Source of the DNA: Acidobacteriota bacterium
GTDB taxonomy: Bacteria; Acidobacteriota; Aminicenantia; Aminicenantales; Saccharicenantaceae
DNA: 33,592 nucleotides
NCBI GenBank assembly: GCA_028749205.1
Contig: JAQULR010000010.1
Coordinates: 1 to 33,592 of the forward strand
Reading direction: 5' to 3'
Part shown: piece by piece, positions 7,837 through 16,549 of the stretch
Layout: each line of letters starts with the position of its first letter
Numbering within the stretch: position 1 is the stretch's first letter
Notes under the pieces: generated by a model
Databases searched by the model: none
What the model was told of the DNA's origin: nothing
The model's input: only the letters and a program-made list of their open reading frames with translations
Made by a program: the position numbers and the translations under genes

Positions 7837-10800
7837 TCAGTCATTAATATCAATTATTCCGGGAACCTCAGGGGGAGATAATCCTATAGACTTTATTGAC
7901 TGATTAAATCCTTCCAGGTCATTCTTAATAAACCTGTTAAGGTCTTCTGTCGAAGAGATAATCTGTCTGGCAATTTCTTCTATCTGCTGCAACTCTGTGG
8001 CCGTGGGTTGAGATGGGAAAGAAGCAATACCCTGAATGAGCATTAATAGTTGAATATTTAAGGGACCTCTTAAGGATTTTTCGTATGGCATATTAAGGCC
8101 TGTTAAAGTCCCTTCAGTTTGGAAAATTTCTGAGAGCCGATTGAATTTAATTAAAAGCTCCTTATAGTTTGATTCTAGATCTGACTTTGTCTTTGGATCT
8201 GTTATAGTGCCAATATTATTTCGAGCAAATTCAAGACTTTTAATTATATTCCTGGTTGTGGCCACAGCCTTAGCATAAATGTTATTAATTCTTACCAGTT
8301 CAGCTAAAGGCTCATATTGCTTCTTCAGACTTTCCGGGTCAATCTTGAATCTCGGGTCTGGAGAAACTCTTATCAATGTTTGGTGTTCCTTATCATTGAT
8401 TTTAACTGAAGCCAGGTAATCATCGGGAATAACATTACTCATGATATTAACGAGGCCAACTGGGGTTCTCTTTTTGCCTTGACTGGATGGAGGAAGAAAT
8501 TGTAAATTCCAAATAGTCCGGCTAAAACCAGCTTTTTTGTTCAGAGGAAGTTCCATTATATTCTCTCCGGCTGAGTTAACAATGATAATCCGGAGGTCTC
8601 CGGAGAGGTCGCCTTTTTTAAAATAAGTAATATTAGCTCCCGTGGATGGATTTTTACCTCTGAAGATGGCTCCAGTATAGGGATCGCCTTTAACTGCCAT
8701 ATATAGCTGGTTAGCTTCTCTGGAGATAAACAAATGGAACTCTGAGTTAAGAATATCCTCATTTAATTCACTGAGAAAGACAATATCGTCTAGGACCCAG
8801 ATTCCACGTCCATGAGTGCCAATAATAAGATCATTTTCTTGAGGATGAATAGCAATGTCGTGAACCGAGACGGTAGGTAGATTTGTACCGCTAATTTCAA
8901 TCCAATATAACCCAGAGTTATAAGAAACATATATTCCAAATTCAGTTCCAACAAATAGTAAATTATCGTTAGCAGGATGTTCTCTTATAACATGAATCCA
9001 GCCTAAATCAGGAAGATTAGACCTGATAGATTTCCAAGTTCGGCCAAAATCGGTAGTCTTGTAGACATACGGAGAATAATCATCAGTTCTATGATTATCG
9101 AAAGAAACATAAGCTGTAGCTTCATTAAAATGAGAGGGTTCGATTCTTGAACACCAGGAATTTTTGGGAAGATGTGGGATATTCTCGGTAAGATTGAACC
9201 ATTTTTTCCCTCCATCTCGAGATAATTGAATATTTCCATCGTCAGTCCCACACCAGAAAATCCCGGGTTTGACTGGTGATTCAGCAATCGCGGTAATTGT
9301 ACAGTGGATTTCTGCTCCACTGTTTTCAATAGTTATAGGGCCAACTCCATCGATTTTCTTTTCAGGATCATTAGTGGTCAGGTCCGGGCTTATTTTTTCC
9401 CAGCTATAGCCTCCATCAACTGAGCGAAAAAGATAATTTCCTCCGCAATAAATTGTTTGGTTATCGTGAGGAGAAATCAACAGCGGAGCATTCCAATTAA
9501 AGCGGTATGGGGGCTCGTTTAGGGAAGCTACAGGTTTAATACCCTTTCCCAAACCATGTCTAAGATCTTTTTTAACCAGGCCATTATTCTGAGAACTGGT
9601 ATAGACAATGAAATTTTCCTTTGGATCTGGCCTGACAAAGAATCCATCACCTCCGTTAATAAACTCCCAGTGTTCATTTAGGATTCCTCGACTATCGAGA
9701 GAATTAGATAGGCCTCCCCAGCAACCATTGTCCTGAAGCCCGCAATAAACCCTGTAAGGGGTGCTGAAATCATAACCAATCTGATAAACTTCAGCCGCAT
9801 CTATACTGGTCACCGGCATCCAGGTCTTTCCTCCATCGTAAGTGATATCTATTCCCCCATCATTGCCGTCTATTAAATGAAGCGGGTTGTCTGGGTCAAT
9901 CCATAGAGCATGATGGTCAGGATGGATCCCCTGTCCAATGGCCTGAAATTTTTGCCCCATGTTCTTAGAAACATAAAGCCCGGTTGATTGGACGTATATG
10001 GTCTGGTCATCATGTGGATCAACATAGATATGGCTATAATAAAAAGGCCGGTTGTTGACGTTTTTACAGGTTTGACTATCACAGGTCCTTTTCCAGGTTT
10101 GACCGTGGTCTTCTGACCTCCAGATGCCCGCCTCTTGATGTTCGATAAGAGCATAAACTACTCCTGGCTTATTTCTGGCTACCGCCAGCCCTATTCTACC
10201 CATTATTCCTTCAGGAAGATCACGTTTTAACTTCTCCCAGCTCAGTCCCCCATCTGATGATTTATAAACTCCACTTCCCGGCCCTCCACTAACCATATGG
10301 TAAGGTTTCCGCCGATGTTCATAGGCAGCCGCATAGAGTATCTGAGAATCTCCAGGGTCAACTTCCAGGTCGCAGATGCCGGTATCAGCATTTATATAAA
10401 GCACTTTTTGCCATGTTTTACCTCCGTCAATTGTCTTGAATACTCCCCTTTCGGTGTTAGGCCCCCAGAGATGGCCCAGGGCTGCTACATAAACAATGTT
10501 GGGGTCTCCCCTGCTGATTATAATCCTGCTTATATGCCTGGTTTCTTTTAGCCCCATGTTGGTCCAGGTTTTTCCTCCATCAATCGATTTGTAAACGCCG
10601 TCTCCTATGGTTACAGAATTACGGCTGGAGGCTTCACCGCTACCAACCCAAACTATCTCTGGTGAGGATTGAGCCACTGCCACCGCCCCCACAGACACTG
10701 TGGCTTCGCGGTAGAACACCGGAAACCAGCTGATACCGTTGTTTTCTGATTTCCACAGCCCGCTAGGGCCAACCGCAGCGTAGATAACCCAGGGTTCATT

Positions 10801-11016
10801 CTCTACCACTGCTAGATCCACTGTCCGGCCTCCGGGCAAAGCCGGGCCTATATTTCTCCAGGTTATGAAGCTGTTAAGATGTTCAGATATTTTGTTTTGA
10901 TTTTGAGCGTATCCTATTGATAATAAATTAATTAAAATAACAAAAAAAAATATCCCAATGATGATTACTGGTCGACCAAAGAAGAAATATTGGCCAGGCT
11001 GGTTTTCATTATTCAT
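7837..11016 (-). CDS. Exported BNR/VPS10 (sortilin-like) repeat protein
   Basis: About 1059 residues starting at ATG 11016, chosen over an upstream ATG at 11058 because AGGAG sits just before it. The N-terminus has a hydrophobic segment (VIIIGIFFFVILINLLSIGYA) that acts as a signal peptide. At least ten Asp-box-type repeats of the form S-x-D-x-G-x-x-W are visible (SIDGGKTW, TIDGGKTW, SSDGGLSW, SEDHGQTW, TYDGGKTW, SVDGGYSW, SRDGGKKW, TTDFGRTW and degenerate copies), indicating one or two large beta-propellers. A C-terminal beta-sandwich-like region follows (near ITYFKKGDLSGDLRI), then a helical tail. Such proteins are often annotated glycosyl hydrolase, but the repeats do not define a reaction. 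It probably acts as a periplasmic or surface binding scaffold. Neighbours give no firm role. Confidence 0.85.
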   Translation of the reverse strand: MNNENQPGQYFFFGRPVIIIGIFFFVILINLLSIGYAQNQNKISEHLNSFITWRNIGPALPGGRTVDLAVVENEPWVIYAAVGPSGLWKSENNGISWFPVFYREATVSVGAVAVAQSSPEIVWVGSGEASSRNSVTIGDGVYKSIDGGKTWTNMGLKETRHISRIIISRGDPNIVYVAALGHLWGPNTERGVFKTIDGGKTWQKVLYINADTGICDLEVDPGDSQILYAAAYEHRRKPYHMVSGGPGSGVYKSSDGGLSWEKLKRDLPEGIMGRIGLAVARNKPGVVYALIEHQEAGIWRSEDHGQTWKRTCDSQTCKNVNNRPFYYSHIYVDPHDDQTIYVQSTGLYVSKNMGQKFQAIGQGIHPDHHALWIDPDNPLHLIDGNDGGIDITYDGGKTWMPVTSIDAAEVYQIGYDFSTPYRVYCGLQDNGCWGGLSNSLDSRGILNEHWEFINGGDGFFVRPDPKENFIVYTSSQNNGLVKKDLRHGLGKGIKPVASLNEPPYRFNWNAPLLISPHDNQTIYCGGNYLFRSVDGGYSWEKISPDLTTNDPEKKIDGVGPITIENSGAEIHCTITAIAESPVKPGIFWCGTDDGNIQLSRDGGKKWFNLTENIPHLPKNSWCSRIEPSHFNEATAYVSFDNHRTDDYSPYVYKTTDFGRTWKSIRSNLPDLGWIHVIREHPANDNLLFVGTEFGIYVSYNSGLYWIEISGTNLPTVSVHDIAIHPQENDLIIGTHGRGIWVLDDIVFLSELNEDILNSEFHLFISREANQLYMAVKGDPYTGAIFRGKNPSTGANITYFKKGDLSGDLRIIIVNSAGENIMELPLNKKAGFSRTIWNLQFLPPSSQGKKRTPVGLVNIMSNVIPDDYLASVKINDKEHQTLIRVSPDPRFKIDPESLKKQYEPLAELVRINNIYAKAVATTRNIIKSLEFARNNIGTITDPKTKSDLESNYKELLIKFNRLSEIFQTEGTLTGLNMPYEKSLRGPLNIQLLMLIQGIASFPSQPTATELQQIEEIARQIISSTEDLNRFIKNDLEGFNQSIKSIGLSPPEVPGIIDIND

Positions 11017-11251
11017 TTTATTCTCCTGTTTTTGTTGTTTACTTTTATATATCTTCATTATAAGATAGCGAAGTTAAAATAAAAATAAATATAAGATAAG
11101 AAAAATAAGACGCTGGAGCAGAAAAGACCCGAAGAATTCTGGTTGAACGTAATCATATAAAATCCCTTTTTTTGATGCTTCTGCCGTTATGATTAATGGT
11201 AAATTTATCAATTAAATAGAGGTTTTTTTGATCGATAAAAAAGGAGGAGGC

Positions 11252-13294
11252 ATGTCCAGATTAAAATTGATTAGGGTATTTAGTCTATTAATTTTGAGCT
11301 TTTTTATTTTTTCTGTACCTCTTTTCTGTGGGCAGACGGCTAATTACCAATCCCAGGCTGAAATAGGGCAAAGCCTAAAAAAATTAGCCGGGAAATACCC
11401 AAATTTATGCCAACTATCTTCAATCGGGAAATCGCATGGAGGGCTGGATATTTACCTCCTGGAAATTGCTGGTAGCAGAAATAAAATTAAACCCGAAGAT
11501 CGGCAATCAGTTCTGGTAGTGGCTAATTCCGAAGGAGTTCATCTGCCAGGGACTGAAGCTGCTTTAGGCTTGGCTGAAACTATACTCTCCGCTTATGGGA
11601 AGGATAATTACTGGACCGATTTTCTAAATAAGAGAACTATTTATATCATCCCCCTTCTCAATCCTGAGGCAGCCTCAGCTTATTTTTCCTCTCCCAGGGT
11701 GGAAAGAACCTATAATGGCCGTCCAGTTGATGAAGATAATGATGGTTTGATTGATGAAGACGGCCCGGAAGATTTAAATGCTGACGGTCTGATAACCATG
11801 ATGAGAGTAAAATCGCCTGAAGGCCGCTGGATTGCTGATCCACAAGAACCACGGTTGATGAGACTGGCTGACCCTAAAAAAGGAGAAAAAGGTGAATATC
11901 TGCTTTATATTGAAGGCTATGATAATGATAGCGATGGAGAGATTAATGAAGACGGTCCTGGTGGAGTAGAAATCAACAGGAATTTTCCTCATGATTTTGA
12001 ATATTATAATAAGCGGTCTGGGCTTTATCCAGCTTCTGAGCCAGAAACACAGGCTATTCTCAAGTTTATGTTCGACCACAACAACCTAGCTGCAGTCATC
12101 AATTTTTCCACCGAAAATAATCTTCTTAATATGCAACAAACAGGGAGGGCCAGAGCCGGGGCTGATAGAGTCAGAGTGCCCAGACGGTATGCCACTTTTC
12201 TCGGTCTTGAACCAGATGCTGACTACAGCCTGAGAGAAATAGCCGAGGCGATGAAAAGTTCCGGAATGGTCGGAGAGGTGGAAATTGACGAAAATCTGGT
12301 TGCTACTTTTCTGGGTTTAGGTCCAGCCATGACTTTAGACCGTTCTGACCAGGCTATCTACCTGGAGTTTCAGAAAGAATACAGAGACGGCTTAAAAGAG
12401 GCTGGGCTTGATTATCTGGAAAAGAGAGCTCGGGGCGTCGGTCGCGGCTCCTTCTCTGCTTTTTGCTATTACCAGTATGGAGTGCCGGTGTTTTCTTTTG
12501 ATCTGTGGCAGATTCCTGAGCTAAAGGGCGAGAAAAAAGAGAGTTTGACCTCGGACAGAATAAAATCTATGTCTTCTGATGAGTTTCTGGCCATGGGAGA
12601 AGAAAAAATAGCTGCCTTTCTCAAAGAACAGGGGGCTCCTCCAAATCTCACGGCCGGGATGGTGATAAAAATGTTTCAGTCCGGCCAGATGACCCCGGCC
12701 AGAATGGCCGAAATGCTGGAAAAGATGCCTGGGGCTGTCGGGGGGATAGAAAAAGATAATCCTGAGGCTTATCTTTTGAACTATTCAGACACTGTTCTTA
12801 AAGGAAAAGGCTTCGTAGACTGGAAAGCCTTTAACCATCCGGATTTGGGTCAGGTTGAAATAGGTGGCTTTATCCCCCATCTTAAGCAAGTCCCTCCGAC
12901 CGACCAGCTTAAAAACAGTCTTGAATTTCATATCCAGTTCAGCCAGAAACTAATGCAGAAATTACCAGTTCTGTCTGTCAAAGAGACCAAGACTGAAAAG
13001 CTCGGGACAGGACTTTATCGGGTAACCATCTACCTTCAGAATGAAGGCTGGTTGCCAACCTCTTTAGCTCAAGGACGACGGTCCCTGGCCGCTTATCCCA
13101 TAAGAGCTAGCTTGAAACTAAGTGAGCAACAAAAGCTTTTTGCTGGAAGCCCGGTCGAGATGATTCCTGTCCTTCAGGCTGGCGAAAGCCAGAAACTGCA
13201 ATGGACTGTTCAGGCTAAAAAGGGCTCCAATCTCGAAGTGAAAATCTGGAGTAACAGGATTAATCCTGTAGCAGTTCTGATTAACCTTGATTAG
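11252..13294 (+). CDS. Secreted M14-family (zinc carboxypeptidase-like) protein with altered active site
   Basis: 680 residues from ATG 11252, chosen because GGAGGAGG lies directly before it; an upstream TTG at 11228 lacks this. It has an N-terminal signal peptide and an M14-like fold clearly paralogous to the next gene. The metal site is changed: where the partner has H-G-N-E, this protein has E94-G-V-H97 (positions swapped); the third His is replaced by Ser286 (NFSTE); the catalytic Glu position appears as Asp417 (FSFDLW). The carboxylate-binding-type Asn242-Arg243 (NRNF) remains. Two acidic inserts (160-172 and 224-236) have the pattern D-x-D-x-D-G-x-x-x-E-D-G-P, suggesting calcium binding. 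It is probably a pseudopeptidase or has a rearranged metal site. It is ten bases ahead of the intact M14 gene. Confidence 0.85.
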   Translation: MSRLKLIRVFSLLILSFFIFSVPLFCGQTANYQSQAEIGQSLKKLAGKYPNLCQLSSIGKSHGGLDIYLLEIAGSRNKIKPEDRQSVLVVANSEGVHLPGTEAALGLAETILSAYGKDNYWTDFLNKRTIYIIPLLNPEAASAYFSSPRVERTYNGRPVDEDNDGLIDEDGPEDLNADGLITMMRVKSPEGRWIADPQEPRLMRLADPKKGEKGEYLLYIEGYDNDSDGEINEDGPGGVEINRNFPHDFEYYNKRSGLYPASEPETQAILKFMFDHNNLAAVINFSTENNLLNMQQTGRARAGADRVRVPRRYATFLGLEPDADYSLREIAEAMKSSGMVGEVEIDENLVATFLGLGPAMTLDRSDQAIYLEFQKEYRDGLKEAGLDYLEKRARGVGRGSFSAFCYYQYGVPVFSFDLWQIPELKGEKKESLTSDRIKSMSSDEFLAMGEEKIAAFLKEQGAPPNLTAGMVIKMFQSGQMTPARMAEMLEKMPGAVGGIEKDNPEAYLLNYSDTVLKGKGFVDWKAFNHPDLGQVEIGGFIPHLKQVPPTDQLKNSLEFHIQFSQKLMQKLPVLSVKETKTEKLGTGLYRVTIYLQNEGWLPTSLAQGRRSLAAYPIRASLKLSEQQKLFAGSPVEMIPVLQAGESQKLQWTVQAKKGSNLEVKIWSNRINPVAVLINLD

Positions 13295-13304
13295 GAGAGA
13301 GATT

Positions 13305-15089
13305 ATGAATAAGACTATAAAAATTATCAGTCTAATTTTCATCATATTAGCTACGACGAGTTCAGGTCTGATCTTGGCAGCTCAGGGTGGGAAAGCTAAA
13401 CCAGAAATCAAACTTAGTTTTGACCATTTTTATGACCAGGCCGAGTTAACTTCCGCCTTAAAACAGCTTCAGGCTGCTTACCCGGAGCTGATGGAGCTAA
13501 TTTCCATTGGGAAATCTTATCAAGGGCGGGATATTTGGGCAGCAATCATCAACAATAAGGCAACAGGCCCGGCCGAAAGAAAACCTGGTTTTTATATCGA
13601 TGGAAATATTCACGGCAATGAAATCCAGGGTACTGAGGTAGCTCTCTACACGATTTATTATCTCCTAAAGAACTCCGGGAAACTGGAATTTGTCGACCGC
13701 CTACTCTCTGACCGGGCTTTTTACATTGTTCCCACCATGAATCCTGACAGCCGAGATTATTTCCTTCATTTAGCCAGCGATTCTAACTCGCCTCGTTCAG
13801 GCCTCGTACCATATGATGATGACCGGGACGGCTTAATGGATGAAGATGGGCCGGATGACCTTGATAAAGATGGCCATATAAGTTATATGCGAAAACGAGA
13901 CCCAAGAGGAAACTACCGGGTCAGCCCTGAGAATCCCATGGTCATGATACCCTGCCGGCCAGGAGAAAAGGGCGAATTTATCTTTCTCGGCTCTGAAGGT
14001 ATTGACAATGATGGAGACGGCCTGGTTAATGAAGACGGCCCTGGTGGATATGATATGAACCGAAACTTCGGCTTTAACTGGCAGCCTAACTATGTTCAGC
14101 GAGGTTCCGGGCCATACCCTTTTTCCTGGCCTGAGACCAAGGCTATAAGAGATTTTATCATGGGCCATCCAAATATCATGGGGGCCCAGACTTTCCATAA
14201 CTACGGTGGGATGATCCTCCGTGGCCCAGGAGCTAAGAATTTAGGCGAGACTCTGCCACCAGACCGGCAAGTTTATGATTTTATCGGAAAGAAAGGTGAG
14301 ATAATTCTTCCTGGTTATCGTTATATAGTTATCTATAAAGATATGTACACTGTCTACGGCGGGAGTCTGGACTTCTTTTACAACCTTCTCGGAATCTTCA
14401 CCTTTTCTAACGAACTGGATTTTGACCAGTATGTCGGGACGATGCCGGCCGAGCGGAGAAGGTCTTCAGAAGAGGATGAAGACTCCAGTGCCAGAAGAAG
14501 GTTTGGTCCTGTCGGCAACCTGGAGGAAATTATTTATCATCAACTGGTTTTAATGGGTGAGCAGTTAGTAGAGTGGAAGCCTTATAAGCACCCGCTTTAT
14601 GGTGATATTGAGATTGGTGGTGTCAAAAAAATGGGTCGCCGGGTACCGGCCCTGTTCAAGTTGGCTGAAACCTGCCACCGAAATGCTGCTTTTTGCCTCT
14701 ATCATGCCGACCAGCTTCCCAGGCTAAGCTTTGAGGAGGTTAAAGTAAAAAAACTGGCTAGTGGGCTTTTTCAGATTGATCTTACAGTCGGCAACCAGCA
14801 GGTTACTCCCTCAATCTCAGCTCTGGCTGTTCAGAAAAAATTGCACCGACCGGATTTTTTAAAGGTTAAAGGCAGAGCTAAAATTGTTTCAGCCGGGATT
14901 CTGACTGACCGCTTTCGAGAACTAACCGAGCCAGTAAAGGTTCGTCAGGACTATCTGATAGTAGAAAATGGCCTTCCTGGATTTAGCTATGTGGACCTTA
15001 GGCTACTTATTGAAGGGTCAGGTGATATTAATTTAATATATGATTCGCTTAAAGGGGGTTATCTGGAGAAAAAGATCAGCCTGAAATAG
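13305..15089 (+). CDS. Secreted M14-family zinc carboxypeptidase
   Basis: 594 residues from ATG 13305, with AGGAG six bases upstream; the stop of the preceding gene is at 13294, so the two form an operon. It has an N-terminal signal peptide (IISLIFIILATTSSGLILAAQ). Complete M14 machinery is visible: zinc ligands His103 and Glu106 in NIHGNEIQGTE, Asn252-Arg253 in MNRNF, third ligand His298 in TFHNYGG, and a candidate catalytic Glu370 in FSNELDF. Acidic inserts at 171-183 and 234-246 repeat the D-x-D-x-D-G-x-x-x-E-D-G-P pattern of the neighbour. It probably removes C-terminal residues from peptides outside the cytoplasm. The C-terminal 150 residues look like a beta-rich accessory domain. Confidence 0.9.
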   Translation: MNKTIKIISLIFIILATTSSGLILAAQGGKAKPEIKLSFDHFYDQAELTSALKQLQAAYPELMELISIGKSYQGRDIWAAIINNKATGPAERKPGFYIDGNIHGNEIQGTEVALYTIYYLLKNSGKLEFVDRLLSDRAFYIVPTMNPDSRDYFLHLASDSNSPRSGLVPYDDDRDGLMDEDGPDDLDKDGHISYMRKRDPRGNYRVSPENPMVMIPCRPGEKGEFIFLGSEGIDNDGDGLVNEDGPGGYDMNRNFGFNWQPNYVQRGSGPYPFSWPETKAIRDFIMGHPNIMGAQTFHNYGGMILRGPGAKNLGETLPPDRQVYDFIGKKGEIILPGYRYIVIYKDMYTVYGGSLDFFYNLLGIFTFSNELDFDQYVGTMPAERRRSSEEDEDSSARRRFGPVGNLEEIIYHQLVLMGEQLVEWKPYKHPLYGDIEIGGVKKMGRRVPALFKLAETCHRNAAFCLYHADQLPRLSFEEVKVKKLASGLFQIDLTVGNQQVTPSISALAVQKKLHRPDFLKVKGRAKIVSAGILTDRFRELTEPVKVRQDYLIVENGLPGFSYVDLRLLIEGSGDINLIYDSLKGGYLEKKISLK

Positions 15090-15203
15090 CCAGAATTTCT
15101 GAGCTCAAAGCCATTAAAAACCCACTGGCTGGAAGCTCTTCCTAACTTTCAGATAAAAGCAGCCGCTTCAAGAACCAGTAGCTTGATCCGTAGGCCTAAC
15201 TTC

Positions 15204-16538
15204 TTATTCACCACCAATCTGTAATGATTTTATCCGTAGAGTTGGAGCTGTTCGAGAACGGTTTAGATCCAGGTCATTACCCAGCATATCGATTCCATTA
15301 AGCATCTCGTCGGCCGTCCCGGCAATGGTAATGCCTTTGACTGGAAAGACAATTTTCCCATTTTCAATCCAAAGGCCCGACGCTCCCCCGCTGAAATTGC
15401 CATTGACCGGGTTAATTCCATAGCCAGTAACTTCTTTTACCAGCACTCCCCTTTCGGTGGCCGCTATAATTTCTTCCGGCTTCATTTTCCCAGCAGTTAT
15501 ATAGAAATTGTGCGGGCCTATTCCCGGCAGGCTGTTAAACCCTGAACGGGAAGCATTGCCGGTACTCTTGACCCCTGCCCGACTGGCTGCATAAGTGTTA
15601 TACAAGAAACCTTTTAGGACCCCATTTTCTACGATGATCCTTTTCTGAGTTGGGACCCCTTCTCCATCAAAAGGAGCACTGGACAGCCCTTTTTCCAGAG
15701 TTCCATCATCAATGATAGTTAGGTGTTCAGCAGCAATCTTTTGACCAAGCCTTTGGCCAAGAAAACTAGCTCCCTGGAGAACCCTCTCCCCATTGATGGC
15801 CTGGATTATTCCCCCCAATATAGAATAAGCTACATCTGGGTCAAAAATAACCGCGGCCCGCTGGGTTTTAATTGGTTGAGGATCTAACATTCTCAAAGCT
15901 TTCTCGGCTGCCTGGCTGGCAATTTCCTTAGCTGGTTTAAGGTCAGAAAAGAACCGCCTGGAACAGGATTCATAGCCGGTTGATTTTTGGTCACCCTTTT
16001 CGGCAATTACTCCCAAACCAAAGCCACAACCAGTATCTTTATAGTCTTTAAGCAGACCAAGAGAGTTAGCTATAATGATTTCCCCTTCTCCCTCACTATA
16101 ACTAGCTCCAGCGCTTTTAGCAATCCCTGGAACTTTCAAAGCTAAGGCTTCAACTTCTTTAACTAAGGCTATCTTTTTATCCATGGGGACTTTAGTTAAA
16201 CCAGAGTCATAAATTCCTTTTACCTGAGACATTCCAGGCTCATCAGGCAAAAGATTATTTTCGTCAGGGCTTAAAGCTTTGGCAAAATTCAAGGCCCGGT
16301 TAACAGTTTCTTCCAGACTTTCTGGCCGGAAATCATTGACATAGGCAAAACCAAGTTTTTTGTTAATAATTACCCTTAAGCCAAGGCCATAACTGCTGGC
16401 TTCTTGAATGCTTTCTACTTCGCCATTTCTGATTCTAAGGCTAAGATTTCGGCCACTAGTCAGAAAAGCTTCAGCCAGGTCTGCCCCTTTTTTCTGGCAA
16501 ATCTTGATAACCTGTTCAGCTATTGCTTTGTAATCCAT
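15204..16538 (-). CDS. tldE: TldE/PmbA-type subunit of the TldD/TldE protease
   Basis: 444 residues with the TldD/PmbA family fold: N-terminal domain containing LRIRNGEVESIQEASSYGLG and a C-terminal domain ending in glycine-rich strands (GYGINPVNGNFSGGASGLWI). There is no HExxxH metal motif, which marks it as TldE/PmbA rather than TldD. In characterised systems TldD and TldE form one heterodimeric metalloprotease that trims unfolded peptides, including microcin and antitoxin substrates. No signal peptide is visible. ATG 16538 is preceded by AAGGAGG. The upstream tldD ends 11 bases before it, indicating an operon. The absence of an export signal contrasts with its partner. Confidence 0.92.
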   Translation of the reverse strand: MDYKAIAEQVIKICQKKGADLAEAFLTSGRNLSLRIRNGEVESIQEASSYGLGLRVIINKKLGFAYVNDFRPESLEETVNRALNFAKALSPDENNLLPDEPGMSQVKGIYDSGLTKVPMDKKIALVKEVEALALKVPGIAKSAGASYSEGEGEIIIANSLGLLKDYKDTGCGFGLGVIAEKGDQKSTGYESCSRRFFSDLKPAKEIASQAAEKALRMLDPQPIKTQRAAVIFDPDVAYSILGGIIQAINGERVLQGASFLGQRLGQKIAAEHLTIIDDGTLEKGLSSAPFDGEGVPTQKRIIVENGVLKGFLYNTYAASRAGVKSTGNASRSGFNSLPGIGPHNFYITAGKMKPEEIIAATERGVLVKEVTGYGINPVNGNFSGGASGLWIENGKIVFPVKGITIAGTADEMLNGIDMLGNDLDLNRSRTAPTLRIKSLQIGGE

Positions 16539-16549
16539 GGTTTTCCTCC

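Noticed and set aside
11017-11058. Longer start for the BNR protein
   Set aside because: No ribosome-binding site before ATG 11058, while AGGAG directly precedes ATG 11016, which also gives a cleaner signal peptide.
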